A DNA stretch of 64,000 nt from Bolinopsis microptera (Eukaryota; Ctenophora; Tentaculata; Lobata; Bolinopsidae), in contig NC_087081.1 of assembly GCF_026151205.1 (NCBI RefSeq), positions 3,849,246 through 3,913,245 of the forward strand, given 5' to 3'. Within the stretch, counting starts at the first letter, position 1, and every line of letters starts with the position of its first letter. The notes beneath the pieces were generated by a model. That model ran no database searches. It saw nothing but the letters and a program-made list of their open reading frames with translations, and had not been told where the DNA came from. Made by a program: the position numbers and the translations under genes. Positions 34,201 to 49,200 of the stretch are shown here, in pieces.

Positions 34201-37200
34201 CTTCAAAAGAAATTCCGCTCAATGTGGTCGGACACAAAGAAACTATTTGGGGAGAAGTTGACTGACGAAGCCATAGAAAAGTTCAAAGATCTTCACAAGC
34301 AAGCAGATGACAATTGTGAAACCGATTAAAGGACTTTTATTTCATAACCATTTCTCATTAAAAACTGAACTGTTACATTTGATTAGATAGGGTTACAGTC
34401 AAGATTTCAAAATATTGTTTTTGCTTATATCATAGTGTACTAATTATCTTCTAAAAGTATCCCCGCCACTATAGCTCACGATCTTGTTATTTGCGTAAAA
34501 ATTCATTTTATGATTTAAAATTATTGTACTATTTACCAACGCTATGTAGTCAGAATGGTCAAAAATACGGTTTTTGAAATTGGAATCAGAGACAGTGCAT
34601 TGCAGTTAAACGGGAGGAATTATAAAATATCATAATTTCATATTACTAATTAATACTTATTTCAACTAATACTACAGTTATCTCATAAAAAAACAAAAAT
34701 GTTTTGACATCACTAAGTAAAACGGATTTTTACTACATACCGCTTTAGTCTCAGCGGCGGTTGGTGCAGGGGGAGAGTCCCCAAACCCACCAAATCCTCC
34801 AAATCCTCCTTCGTCAGCTGGCCCACGCTTTTTTTCTTCATCGTGACGAATCTTGAACTCTCGCAAGGATTCAGGAGTGTATTCCATCGCCCTGAAGGGA
34901 GTTGGGTCAGACATTCTGAACTCAAATAGAAAGATAATAATGGTGAACGTTAAGATACAATTTTTGATCAGATGAAATTTAAAAACATAGCTAAGGGAAA
35001 ATTACTGTAAATAAATCTGAATGGCAAAACAATTAATGTCTTAACTCTTACCTCTCTGGTAACTCATCATCAAGAAGTACGGGAACTTTGGGCTTAGCCA
35101 TTATAGACCCTGCTGGTAGTTTAGCCTGGATCGTGTCCAACCTCCCACTCCAATCCTCTGCCTCGGTGATCATCTTCTGTTTTCTGTCTCGTAGTGCTAA
35201 TAGACGCTCATTGAAGTTCATTTTTGTCATGTAAATCTGAAGGAAATCATATAAAGTTAATTAGAAGGTAAGAGTTCGATAGTTAATCTCTTTTAATCCA
35301 AAGACCCACACCAACAGCTGAAAAGGTCTCGGACAGTCAACATGTCTTCCGAGCTTATCTAAGTTTTTCTGCCGATCTCAATAAAAGGCTTTGACAGCAA
35401 TGCTGTCAGCATAACCAAAGATCAAACAGACTAAAGTTACATTTCAAAAGAGAAATTACCATTCTTCTGAGTTCTAAAAGTTGAGCTCGCTTGAATGTGC
35501 CACCCTGTCGCTGGGACTCAGGAACCTTGTAGTTTTTAGCCGTCTTCAAGTTGAAGTCTCCCATGTTGTTTTTGGCGTCCTCGATTGCTGCCAACATTTG
35601 GGGATCTTCATAGTTCTCAGAGGGCTTGCGTGAGGACAAGTTCTTCCACTACAACAAAGGATTAAACTAAGAGACGAAATTGAAACAGCCATGAAAACCA
35701 ATCAATAAATTCTCGAATCTGAAGATAAAGGTTGACTTATAAGAAACAATATTGTTGAATGGTAGAGATTACATTGATAAACTAACCGCTAATTCTCTCT
35801 GCAACCGCTTACTCTTCCTTTCCTCTGCCTTCTGCAAGCTCTTGTTTGCTTTTGCGTCCTTCAGTTTTTTACCTCCCTTGGAACCTACCACCGCTGAGGG
35901 TCCGTGCATATCCAATTCTGTATTCTTCCTCACGAAACCCAATCCCTGTGAGGAGGGCTGAAATTTCAACTTTAATTTTCTCGAATAATTATTAATTAAT
36001 AATCGGTGCAAAATGGTTATTAAATATTTTTGGTGCAAAAGATTTTTCGTATTCCTACTTCTAGAAAAGTCTATTCTAAATGCTTATATGTGCAAATCTT
36101 GCTCATGTTTTCTAGCTAATAATTGATGCAGATGTGTGCATCTAGTAGCGTGAAAAAGAAAAGATTTTTCTTAAATGAGACAATAATTTAACTACGAAAA
36201 AAGGAGGCTGTTTTCAGTTTCGAGCTTCAAAGAGCAGCAGGCTAAAAAGGTGGTGGAAAAGGGCAATTACTAGAGCCCGATTAATAAGAGCTATTTTTGT
36301 AATCGACAGCCGTAAGATTGACTGACTTCATTATGAGTCAAAATAGTCGTCATCCGTCATAATATGTTGGCGACTTAACGTATTTAATAATCAAAATCTC
36401 CGAATTACACTTATCATCGAATTATAACTAAGCGTATTCGAGAATTTATAGGGGACACTAGTCCGCCGTCACTCCGTAGCCCATTCTAAATTTGAACTGT
36501 TCTTTCAGAGTTGAAGAAATGTACCATTTTCTAACTACTGTCGAAATACTGAGTTAAAGACGGTCGTCGTTTGATTTGGCAGCAAATCTATAAGTAATAA
36601 ATAATTGATTATAAAGTTTCAGCGTCTAACAGTTAAAAGCATTTAGTGAATAACAGCGAAAGAAATGTTGTAGATAAGAGTGTTGTAGATAAGAGTGTTG
36701 TAGATAGGAGTGTTGTAGATTTAAAGAGTGTTGTAGATAGGAGTGTTGTAGAGTGTCTTGCGAAAAGTTGCGAAGTTTATGGATTGATTTTTAGGAAAAT
36801 ATGTAGATGTGATTATAAACTTGACTGCTTGTGGGAAGCTGACTCAAGTATTCTTTCAAAACATCGAGGTCTTAATATGAAATTGTTGTTTTCTTGAACA
36901 TTTATTTCAAGACTTATTTCAGGTTTTTAGGCGGGACATTACCCCCCACAAGGAGTCAAGTTTATATAATTTATGCAGCATAAATGCTACAGAAAGAAGA
37001 ATAAGGAGGAGGGCAACATGAAATTACCGTCTTGGGTTCGCTGACTTCAATCTGCAATTTCAACCAAGTTATTTGCTATTTACCATTTAATTGTATTATA
37101 TCGTATATTTGTTTTAGAAACTTACAATTCTGAATGTTTGTCATAAGTTCGTTGTATCTTTAAAGTCTATTATATTATATATCAAGAAGGAAATCCTAAC

Positions 37201-40200
37201 AATCAACGAATGGTAATTTTTTATAAATATCAAAATATTGGGATGTCAGTGCGTTTTAACGTATCATGTTATTGAATTAACTGTACACCAGCAATTAATT
37301 AACAGTAATCGCCCTAAACTAAACTACTTAATTATCCGACCAACCTGTCGGGCCATAGTGGATATCCTCCTAGCGTCAGAGCCCCTGGATCCAGGAGCTC
37401 CATTGCTGTCGGCAGCCAACTTCTTGTGGAAATCATCCAGTGCTTGTTGCATCGCCTCAGACGGTTTAGCGCACCTGAACGTGGATACCTGGGAAGCTTA
37501 CTGTCAAAATTTGCTTCGATTTTGTTTTCAGTTTCATCTCTGATTTGAAATACTGATGGATTTGTCGTCTAGAAAGATTCGCATGTTACTAGATCAAAAT
37601 ACCTAATATCTAAAATTTCTAATATCAAAAATTTAATTAATTAGACACTTATTTAATTAATTATACACTTTCATTAACAGCTGTTATTTAAAAGGATATT
37701 GAAATTAAACACTCACTAAATGGTCTGACTCCACCGCGTGGAGCACAATCCTGTCTGTTGCTACCACATCCTTGAACCTCTTCCTCAGCTTCATCAATTC
37801 TATCCTGAATAAGTCATAAGCTTACTTTTTGATTCAATTAATTAGAAATTCGATAAGTTTGCTATTCAGATTTCAGATAGCAAATACTTTATCAGCACTA
37901 AGGTTACTTATCTTGAGATACTAGCATCATTAAGCAGCTATTTTAATTTGTCTCTAACTTATCGTGCATCCAGTAGTTAGTTAATGAGCAAATATAGTTA
38001 CCGGTTAATCATTAATTAGTAAATGGGCAAATATAGTCACAGGTTGAGGGCTCATTATTATTCCATTTGTAAACAACAAATAAATCAGATCTTGAGCGCT
38101 AACCTGTGTTTCTCAGAGTTCCAGGCTAGCTGTTTTCTAATGAGATCCTTCGAGTCTGAAACCTCCTGGGCTATAATGGAGCCCATCTGTGGATCCATTG
38201 AGAAGTCCTGAACAAGATCGATTATTTAACTAAACTAAGCATAACCCTCGTGTGATAAATTAATAAGTCATTTTATTAAGTTATTTGCACTAATTTTCCC
38301 CGTTATTTGTCTTCAATATATCATAGCACTCGGTGTTACTGCTTTACTGCAGAAACGAGTATAATCAAATTCAGCTCAAGTTTTAAACATTTACACTTTA
38401 CTCCTTTATCAATACTTCTATCAATTATACTTACATTAGCCAGCAGAGTTAAGTGTTTGGGCAGGTCCTTGTTGACCACCTTGAGTTTCTTGAACTTGGA
38501 CCTCAAGGTAGCGATAGTTTTCCTGACTTTGATCTTCTTGTCCTCTGCTGTCTTTAGCATCTTTTCGTGCTCTCGCTTCTGTTTCGCTTCCTCGATACTG
38601 AAAGACGTGTATTAGAATTATTTGAGTCTGTGTTCCAGTTATATGTCAGCCGATAAACTGATTAATCTGTCTAGGGTATAAGGTTTGAAAGATTAAGCTC
38701 ACTCGCAATTATAGCCGTCAATTAGCAAATGTATACGGTAGTATTCTTGACAGAGTAGAACAAATATTATCGAATAAAATGGAAGTTCTTTTAACTCCTC
38801 TACATGAGGGCACACTAACATTCACAACACCTGATTCAGGTATTGGATATGGAACTGAACACGTTGAATAAAGATCTAATTTAGTTTTCAACATCTCATT
38901 TTTTTCGTCTGACCGCGGGAAATAGAGATCTTATTTTTTAAACACCAAACTATTTCCTGATACTCTGATATATTTAACTTTTTCACTTTTCTTACTCCTT
39001 ATTTTTAATGATTTGAATACAAATTGTAAGTCTCCCTAGACAAATCCTAAAGGTAATATTTACGATGGTAACTGCAGTTGTACGTGATAAAACAAGATGG
39101 TCTGTATCTTATTTGTTTCCTCCTTGCTTGATCCCTAGCTCTTCAACGCAACAGTCTCTAATAGTCTAATGTAACATAAATGTGCTGATCGTTAAAGTTA
39201 ACGTGCCAGATGTACTTAGAGGTCAGAGGACTGATGTGTCTCAAACCGTTAATAGAATCAATATCAGATATAATTGACAGAGACATGATATTATTACGAA
39301 TCGTAGCATTTATTTTAAGAGAATTTAGTGCCGAATTCGCTCAAAATATCGGCACTCATATTAAAAGTATTAAAGTTCAAAATTACGCACTCAGTTCCAA
39401 GTCACGAACCACTGATTACATCGCTGACTTGGAGTCACAGGTGTGTACTGACTACTGTGTAACCCAATTAGCGTATAGATGAACTTCTTAACGTTACTTC
39501 TGTAACTCGTTATATAATAGAAGCGTCGAAGCAACGTGGTGGTGACTTGTAAAGGAGGTATTTTTTACGGGGACTGTTTAGGATGGTTTCTGTTAGTAGA
39601 TCTAGTTGGACACTTCTACTTATATTTGCCTCGTAAGAAAGTTCTTTTTAAATTAAATTTATGTGTGTTGAGATACGTTTCATCTAAGGTTTGTTATTGA
39701 GTCACGACTTTAAGAAGTCACTGTTTTTCATTGAGATAGATATCATTTTCACAGGATTGTCACCGCGAGACATGTCAAAAAAAAAGATAAAACGGTTAAC
39801 GGGAAGGTGGCATTTGAACTGGCATCAGCTTACTTCTGCACCGGCGACCAGAAATGGTAAAAAAATCAAGACCAGAATTAGGGAACTTTAAGATAGCATA
39901 TTAAAGTATAAAGAGCAAATGCTTGTGTCTGGTCAAAATTGAACCTGATAAAAATTAAAATACTAACCTCCTTTTTTAGAATACGTGATTTAAAATTATT
40001 TTGAAAATATTTTAACTAATTTCTCTACTTAGGTACGACGGAATAGCTGACCCCGCTCTAAGATTCTTCTGTGATCTCCTCTACACAATGATCTGTAAAA
40101 GAGATTTACCACATGCTGAGACTCTACTTCAGTGGATTATAGATCTAGAAGTTTCCATGGGCAATGATACAAGTTATAACGAGTGTATGAAGGAGGAGGC

Positions 40201-43200
40201 AGTTAAGGGGATTAGAACTCTGTTTTGTAACAGAGAAGAGAGTGTCGTTATCTTCTCAAGCTTGCTGAAATTTATAGTGAAGTGGACATGTGAGGCTGCG
40301 GTAGATGAATGGCAGGGTGATATGACAGCTTGCAATATTTCCACATTCCTCCGACAGCAAGCAAGGGGTATAGTTCGCATGTTTAGTCTGGTACCCTTTA
40401 TATGCGATAACCCGGCTTCTAATGGCAGTAAAACAGGGAGAGATCCAGACAAAGTGTTTAAAAGGGAAATATTTGAAGAGATTTCACACCAAGATCAAGA
40501 AAACAGAACAAAGATATCGCTCACAAAGCGACAGTACGATCTATCTTCGATGATGAAGTTTCTGGAGAATCTTGTATGTGATAAGTCTGCATTCCTCCAA
40601 ATAGCGAAATATGTAGAGGAGGAAGTGACTGAGAATGAGGATGGAATGACAGAGGTTGCTTCTCTTCTTCATGGTTTTATCTGCTGTACTCTTGTTGCTA
40701 TTCATACTGATTAGATACTCGCGCCAATGTACTTACGAACTGGTTGAGCTGTAATATTGAAAGTATGATAAAGTAAAATGAAATCTCAATATCTCATTGT
40801 GGTATAGTGACGAATGATAACTGCTTTCTGAAAAACAATTCCAGTTCATATCTTCTTTCCGAATATCGAGATTGCCTCCACTGTACTGCTTTAGTCTTTA
40901 TTGGAACCGCCAAATAAGTAATAAATAACAATAAGAACATGGTTCGATCTTTTCTTTCCTTCTTCGTGATTGCTGGCCGGTGGTCAACAGCTGTTTACCA
41001 GTGTTAATACTGATCATCTGATATTAACAGCTATTCACTATAAGCTACACAGTCAGACAGTGTTACGAGAGATGGACTATCTATTATTTGTCTTTATCGT
41101 GGATAGTGCTTCGTATTCCATCACAGTCCTTGAAATCTTTTTGATTTGAAACATATTGGATTTTTATTATTCCTTCTTCTTAATAAGCTTCGTTTTTCTC
41201 TTCAGTGGGTCGATCACTCTATTATGGGATGAAATAAGAGTTTCCGCTGTCTGTAAAACAAAATACGTTATGTATTGTCGATGTTTCGGCTACATGCCTT
41301 TGTAACTCGTTACATAGCTGCAATCGTGCGTTGCAGCTATGTTAAGAATCTACCGTCCCCAGTAATCAATCCATCTTTTTACTCGACCGGTTTCCATTTT
41401 CTGGCTGAATTTCAAATCAGTTACCGGTGGAAATATTAAAGCCAAACAGTGCAAGTGACGTTTAACCACGTGGTACTAACTAGAAACCATCAGATGTGGA
41501 ATGTAACGGTTCCGCATGGGTATCCTGAACTTTTAATTTCTCAAACGGCTGGAAAATAATATATAAAAATTGTTACAACGAAGCATTGTATTTGACGTGT
41601 TCCACTATTAGTTTTCAAGACACCTGATTGTGATCACAGAGACCTTTTAATTACGACGACTTAAATTTTAACTTTAATGGCGCGTGAAATCAATTTTGAT
41701 TTTTTGATCCTTGAACTTCCAACGTTGCCTTCGTTCCAATCGTCATAATATTGTGTGAATAAGATTTGAGGTTCATTTCTAGAAATTTCCTGTTTTAGTT
41801 TGTTTTAATAAAACAAATATTTAATAAAACCTACACAGCACAACCCGATGATGCTCAACCTAAGTGCCTGCAACTCCTCCCTCTACGGTGTAGAAACTGC
41901 TGCAGAACGTTACTCATGGCTCAGCTGGTTAACGTTTGTCCTTTTCACCTCTCTGATTGGGGACACTACAATCCTCGTTGCTTCAATCAAGTACAACGCT
42001 TTCAAACTTCATGACTGTATGGTTGTGTTTATCCAGCATATCGCAGTTGGTGATCTGCTGATTACCTTATTTGGTGTGGTTCCTATGATTGTAATGTTGA
42101 TCGCAAAAGAGTGGGTTTTTGGGATAAATCTGTGTTACGTGAAGGTTTATATTTGTTCGGTAGGGTGGATAGCAAGCTCCCTGTTCATATGCCTCATGAG
42201 CCTATGTAAAGTAGTGTTACTGAGTTTCCCTAAAAGGTCAAAGTTTTGGAAAAGAAAACCGGCCCACATGATGTGTACAGGAGTATGGGTCGCGTCTTTT
42301 GCTTTAGCATGCATTTTATTCATGTACATAAAAAACTGGTTACCTTTTGACTTTACAACATGCAATGAACATTATTCAATCCAGGTTTCCAGTAAAAGGG
42401 CGCCCCGGGATTCTTGGTATCAGTACTTAGTGTTCGTTATAGCGACCATGGCTACCTTCATCATCATTGTGACTATTCTTCTTCTAAAGCACCTGTTCAA
42501 AGCAAGGGAATCAGCCCGTTTAACAGGGGCACGAGCTAGGTGGCAAGGCATTACCACTGTCTTACTCACAGCTCTGTTCCATTGTCTCTCGTATCTCCCT
42601 GTTATTGTTAGAGAGGTTGCTGGTTCTTACGTCAAGGGAACCTTTGGACTTGGATCTTACACTTATTTTGCCAGGGCAACTTACGCCGTTGTTTACCTAA
42701 ACATTGTGGCAAACATTTTTATATACAGTTTTACTGTTCCAAGCTTTAGAAGCTTTCTCAGGGCGGTGATGCAACAGGTAACTGGTAACAGGTAACTGGT
42801 AATTGGTAACTGGTAAATGGTAACTGATAACTAACATTATATCAGCATTCAGCCAGGATAATAGCTTAACGGCAATTGGGGAGAACAAATATTGGTATAA
42901 TCTGAAGACATTGCAGTCAGATCAGTGGATTTTGAACTATTGAAGAGAAAAACTTTGGGGAGATTTTCATCTTAGTTAATTGAAAAACCTCGATTGTTTG
43001 ATCCAAATCGTAAATTTTGCCGTGAGAATTATTATTAAATTGTCAATAAACTTTAACCGAAATATGTACAAGTCTTAGAATATCTAAAAAATGAATGATA
43101 CTTAGATTAAATTTCCATTTCATCTGTTATTTTAAAATGCAATTATCACTTTTAAAACAAGTTAACAAATAGAAGTAAAAGAAAGAAATAAAAGGCTAAC

Positions 43201-46200
43201 AAAAAACCGATGTGAGTGCGACTCTTACCTCATTTAAAACGACTGCAAAAAATATATAATTTTGATCGTGAGACGAATAGTTATTCTGAAAAATAAAATG
43301 AAATCTTAGAAATATAACTTAAAAATCGTACATATTAAGTACCGTAATTTGAAAATTGTAGATGCAGAGATGTAGATGGAGAATCATGGATGAAATCGAA
43401 TGCACGAGGACAATATTAATGAAATTTTAATGTACAGTGACAAGTCACTGAAAACGCCAATCAATATTACCCACACAATCAATATTACTCACACAAGTCA
43501 ATCAATATTACTCAAACTCTCAAACAATCTCTATTTCTCCATGTTGTAACTGTCATAGTTCGGCAAAGTGCTTTTATAAAACTATGCTTTATAAAGGCAC
43601 TACATAACAATTGACCAAAATTAACTTTAAATGAACTGTAAGATTGTCATTTGAAACAGAGCTTCCAAATTGTCGGTAATCGTAAGTATAGCTATAATAA
43701 AGTAATAATGTATGTTTACATAATTGTTAACTACTGTATGTAAATATTTACTATGATTTATTGAGTTTGTTTTCTGGAGTCAACTCAGTGATATGCAGAA
43801 TATTAGGGATTTGAACCTTGATTAAAAAGAAATTATCATTTATATACTTTTTTAAGTTGTACGAGTTATATATCCAAACTCGCAAAATATAATTTGGTGG
43901 CACTACGTACACTTTTTAATCGTATTCAGATGAAAAGGAGACACGTTTCTCGTATCTTCGCATGGTCATAGAAAGAAATGATTCAAAATCTTACCTGTAC
44001 GCCTTCAAGTCGTCAATATCATCAACAGGTGGTCCGGTGATTTCCTCCTTGACCTTAGATTTCAGTAGGCTGTCGGAGGGAGAGGGAAGTGAGAGTTCTA
44101 CTCCAGCGTGGTTTACTTTGTACACGAACAGGTTACCGTCGTTACCACCAGAAATTAGGAACCTGTCAAGAAGTTGAGGTTTTTGATGAAGATGATAATG
44201 GTTATTAACTGATATAGTTAGAAATTTCTACCAATCTAGGATGAAAAGTTCGTAGATCTGCACGTATCGAATATAGATATCAGAAGGGATGAATTTAATA
44301 TTCAAGACGAGACAAATCTACAAGAAAGTTTCACACATAATCCACCAGGTTCATTTAACTGACCTTGTATCGAATGAGGTCATAATGCCGTTAACACTGC
44401 CAGAAGAATGAGCAGGTAAAGTAAAGGGAGGGCCCATCTGGAGACCACTACCCTCCAACTTCTTGTGTATCCTGATGGTACCATCTCCCATTCCTACCAT
44501 TACGTTACTGCCATCTTGCCTGAAAGAGAGGGGTGTGTGAGGTTACTGGAGGGCAGTTACATTATACATTATGTACATTGTACATTATACATTACACATT
44601 ATACATGTTACACTGATCCGGGATAATTGGAACGGTTGGATTATTTTACGGTAAACTTTTAAACCGGAGAGCCCTGTGTTACGCGACTCGTCATCTTGTA
44701 ACTTCGTAACTTACATGAGGTTAATCTCGTGGATTTCAATATCAGTATCCATATCAATGACCCTGAGGGGTTCTCCATTCAACCTCACCCATCTCCCTCT
44801 CATAGAAGGAGGTGTAGGCATGTCTGCGAGAGGGTCGTTGAAAGTGCACTCGTACAGCGCACCCGTATCTGTTCCGTCCTGTGGGAAGGAAGAGAGCTTA
44901 GGAGTTTAAGAGCTTAGGAGCTTGAAAATATGACCTTACTTGACAGCATTGGCCTAACTATGGGGATACACAATACTTAGCTTCTTCGTTGTGAGACAGA
45001 GTAGAGACAGACACCAACGCGAGGAAGTTCAAACGAGTTCAGGCATTGGCATTGAGAATGATGTCTGATGCCATGCCAAGTACTCCCTTCATCGCACTGA
45101 ACCACCTCACTAACACATCAGGGCAATTCGGTAACGTAGCTCAAGGCACAGTTAAGGCACGGTTAAGGCACGGTTAAGGCACAAGGGTTACATAAGGCAC
45201 GGTTGAGGCACGGTCACTTAAGGCACGGTTAACGCACGGTTAACGCACGGTTAACGCACGGTTAAGGCACGGTTAAGGCACGAACTGCCCATAACCAACC
45301 ATTATGGTCGTTTAAGGCACGGTTAACGCACGGTTGGGGAAATATAACAGTATAACCTATAAACATACAAGTGGTTAACTAAGACACATGATCTGAATGT
45401 GACGATCTGTAAATTTTACAGTGCGATTCCCGCTAAGAATAAATAATCTAATTCTTAAGCAACAGCCCTGCCTCGTTTGACCGTCCTATATTTGAAATCC
45501 TTATTTCGATTAACGATCTCTTCAAGTAACCAGGCTCTTCAAATTAAGTTAACATCTCCTAAGCAAGAATCCCGAGATTCATGCTTATCGTTATGTGTTT
45601 AAGTTTAAGGGTAGCCATAAGCTCCCCCGTGAATGCGAATGAACCTGACGTATTAGCTCATTTGGAACTTCAAGATGAGCTGGTCTGTCAATGTCGTTAG
45701 TATTAGTGTATTACCTCGTTAGTAGTAGAACTAGAACTGATAGTGGTAAAATAGTGGCTATAAAAACCTGACCAATGGCAATGATCATGTTAGTTGAGGG
45801 ATGTCTACAATTCTGATGCTTCGTGTTAAAGTGTTAAAGTGTTTAGCCCTAAGCTCCCCTGCGAATGCGAATGAACTTAAAGGTCGACAGATCAGCTCTT
45901 CTTTTTAGGTTGGACTAGATTTGTCTATGAATTTGTAAGCATGAATCTCGGATTCTTGCTTAGGAGATGTTAACTTAATTTGAAGACCGTGCCTCAACCG
46001 TGCCTTATGTAACCCTTGTTCCCTAGCCGTGCCTTAACCGTGCCTCAGTTAACCACTTGTATGTTTATAGGTTATATTCACTCACACCACTATCAACAAA
46101 CAATTCATGGCAGACCTCAGCATACAACCCAAAGCAGAGAGAGACCTATCTATACCAACCATGATGCTTGAACGACGCTTCACAGTCACCATTCCTGGAG

Positions 46201-49200
46201 CTCAGGAGCTGACAACATTGAATATAGAGGCTTACTCCAAAACACCATCGACAACATCCCCAGTGAAACCATCACCTGCTACACAAACCTGCTCAGTAGC
46301 CTTAAACTAGAAACGTCTTCCCACGTGCTGCTGTTACCATGCCGACACTTCCCACGTGCTGCTGTTACCATGACGACACTTCCCACGTGATGCTGTTACC
46401 ATGACGACACTTCCCACGTGATGCTGTTACCATGACGACACTTCCCACGTGCTGCTGTTACCATGACGACACTTCCCACGTGATGCTGTTACCATGACGA
46501 CACTTCCCACGTGATGCTGTTACCATGACGACACTTCCCACGTGATGCTGTTACCACGACGACACTTCCCACGTGATGATGTTACCATGACGACACTTCC
46601 CACGTGATGCTGTTACCATGACGACACTTCCCACGTGCTGCTGTTACCATGACGACACTTCCCACGTGCTGCTGTTACCATGACGACACTTCCCACGTGC
46701 TGCTGTTACCATGACGACACTTCCCAGTGAGTTCCCACGTGCTGCTGTTACCATGACAACACTTCCCACGTGCTGCTGTTACCATGACGAAACTTCCCAC
46801 GTGCTGCTGTTACCATGACGACACTTCCCACGTGCTGTTTTAACCATGACGACACTTCCCACGTGCTGCTGTTACCATGACGAAACTTCCCACGTGCTGC
46901 TGTTACCATGAAGACACTTCCCACGTGCTGCTGTTACCATGACGACACTTCCCACGTGCTGTTGTTACCATGACGACACTTCCCACGTGCTGCTGTTACC
47001 ATGACGACACTTCCCACGTGCTGCTGTTACCATGACGACACTTCCCACGTGCTACTGTTACCATGATGACACTTCCCACGTGCTGCTGTTACCATGACGA
47101 CACTTCCCACGTGCTGCTGTTACCATGACGACACTTCCCACGTGCTGCTGTTACCATGACGACACTTCCCAGTGAGTTCCCACGTGCTGCTGTTACCATG
47201 ACAACACTTCCCACGTGCTGCTGTTACCATGACGAAACTTCCCACGTGCTGCTGTTACCATGACGACACTTCCCACGTGCTGTTTTAACCATGACGACAC
47301 TTCCCACGTGCTGCTGTTACCATGACGAAACTTCCCACGTGCTGCTGTTACCATGAAGACACTTCCCACGTGCTGCTGTTACCATGACGACACTTCCCAC
47401 GTGCTGTTGTTACCATGACGACACTTCCCACGTGCTGCTGTTACCATGACGACACTTCCCACGTGCTGCTGTTACCATGACGACACTTCCCACGTGCTAC
47501 TGTTACCATGATGACACTTCCCACGTGCTGCCACGACAATATAACCCACACATTTTACATCAGTTACAGATCCAGTTGATCAGTGTGTTGTCGTCCACAC
47601 CACCTTACTAAGCTTCACTAACACTTCTACTAAAATAGTTTATATTTCCTGGTGTATGTCGTCATCACACACGTGCTACACACAAGTCAGCTGCGTTAAT
47701 TTTCGAAAACGAGCACTTTGGAGCCCTTCCATTACGTAATATAAGGGGAAATAGATGAAGAAACAACCATCAGCAACTTCCACTGCTATTTTTAATCGAT
47801 CAATTAGGTAATTATCGTCCAACTTCACGATGTCAACATAACGCGTCATTTTTGGCAACAGCAATATGAGCGTTTATAATGGTCCACGTTCTGTTCATAG
47901 GACCCATTAGTCTTCAGCGTTTTCTTTGATCACAGCCCATTTAACTTTGAGGTAGCCCTGCTGAGGGCCAGCTAAAATAGCACTCTTTTCCGTCGTCACA
48001 ATTCATTGTGTACTAAACTCCCTTAGTTTCCCTATGTTGATTTGAATGTTTATAATTTTAACTCTTAGTCACATTAACATTAAGCAGTAACTTAATGTAA
48101 ACGCAGTTTAACCCGCTCACCAGCTGCTAGAATGGCGATCTTGAGTACTGGAGGAAGCAGTTCTCCAGACATCATCCTCACTACCATCCTCTCCATCTGC
48201 TGCATCCTCTCAACCCTCCTCAACCTACTAGTCCTCCACCACAACTTTACAAAACCCCACACTATCCAGAGAGTTATGTTTAGGATACTAGCTGCTGTTG
48301 ACTGGGTGCTATGTCTCCTGATAGCACCATATGTCGCACATAACCCTCCTCAACCTACTAGTCCTCCACCACAACTTCGCAAAACCCCACAATATCCAGA
48401 GAGTTATGTTCAGGATACTAGCTGCTGTTGACTGGGTGCTATGTCTCCTGATAGCACCATATGTCGCACATAACGCCAACAACAGAGACATGTGCACTGC
48501 TTCAGGAGGTATAAACGAGAACAGTGATACAAGTGATGGTGGCAAAGGTGACTCTGGTAAAAGTGATACTGGTAAGGGTGAGTCTGACAAAAGTAACTTT
48601 GATAAAGGTAAGGATTTAAAGAAGGGTATCCTTATTGAAGTGGAATTATTCCAAGCCTGCTTTGTCAATCACCCAACCCTCTCACTACGAATATACGGTA
48701 ACATAGCCGCCATTCTGATAGTTCTACCGGCTGTGCTTGGGCGGCTCTAACAGTTGTCAGGCTGATTCAGATCAGATACCCGCTGATACACATTGGAATA
48801 AAGAAGTTTCTGACCACAGTGGGTGGGTTTGTTGTGCTGCAGATCATCCTGACTGTTGGTATCTTAAACTCCGCAAGACCAGGTCACGATGGAACAGTTC
48901 CTTCAATGGTTGTTTGGATCGGGTCAACTCAGCAGGTGATAGTGTTCTCACCTTTTGGGTACACTAGCTGGCCCAAAGTAACCGTTTTTGTGATTCTGTA
49001 TGCGGTGCCGATACTGTACCAGTTTGTAGGACTAGTAGCCTGCGTACTGACCATAGTAACACTAGTAGACACTCGATGGTTTTCAAACTAATTTTACCGA
49101 ATTTCTTAATCAACAACTGATATTTAAAGGTATTGATTTTCAGTTTTATTGCTTTGTTGAAACCAATTTACATGAAGGTGTGCCTCATGATTATAATATC

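Larger units (their letters stand above)
19237..38597 (-). other. CFAP44: CFAP44 C-terminal coiled-coil block
   Basis: Twenty exons encode a long helical region rich in Lys, Glu and Leu. It opens with [20 protein letters not shown] (38597-38435). A 24-base exon (37051-37028, IEVSEPKT) sits between two larger ones. A Gly/Phe patch ([10 protein letters not shown]) is in 34915-34741. An Asp/Glu/Ser run precedes [10 protein letters not shown] in 23211-23100. [16 protein letters not shown] and [16 protein letters not shown] follow (22900-22660), then [13 protein letters not shown] (20672-20536). The tail [20 protein letters not shown] ... GHILPP is typical of CFAP44 and ends in TAA at 19239-19237. 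Confidence 0.95.

Noticed and set aside
37238-37543. 101-codon plus-strand frame
   Set aside because: It is antisense to CFAP44 exon 37488-37345, which has splice borders and family similarity.
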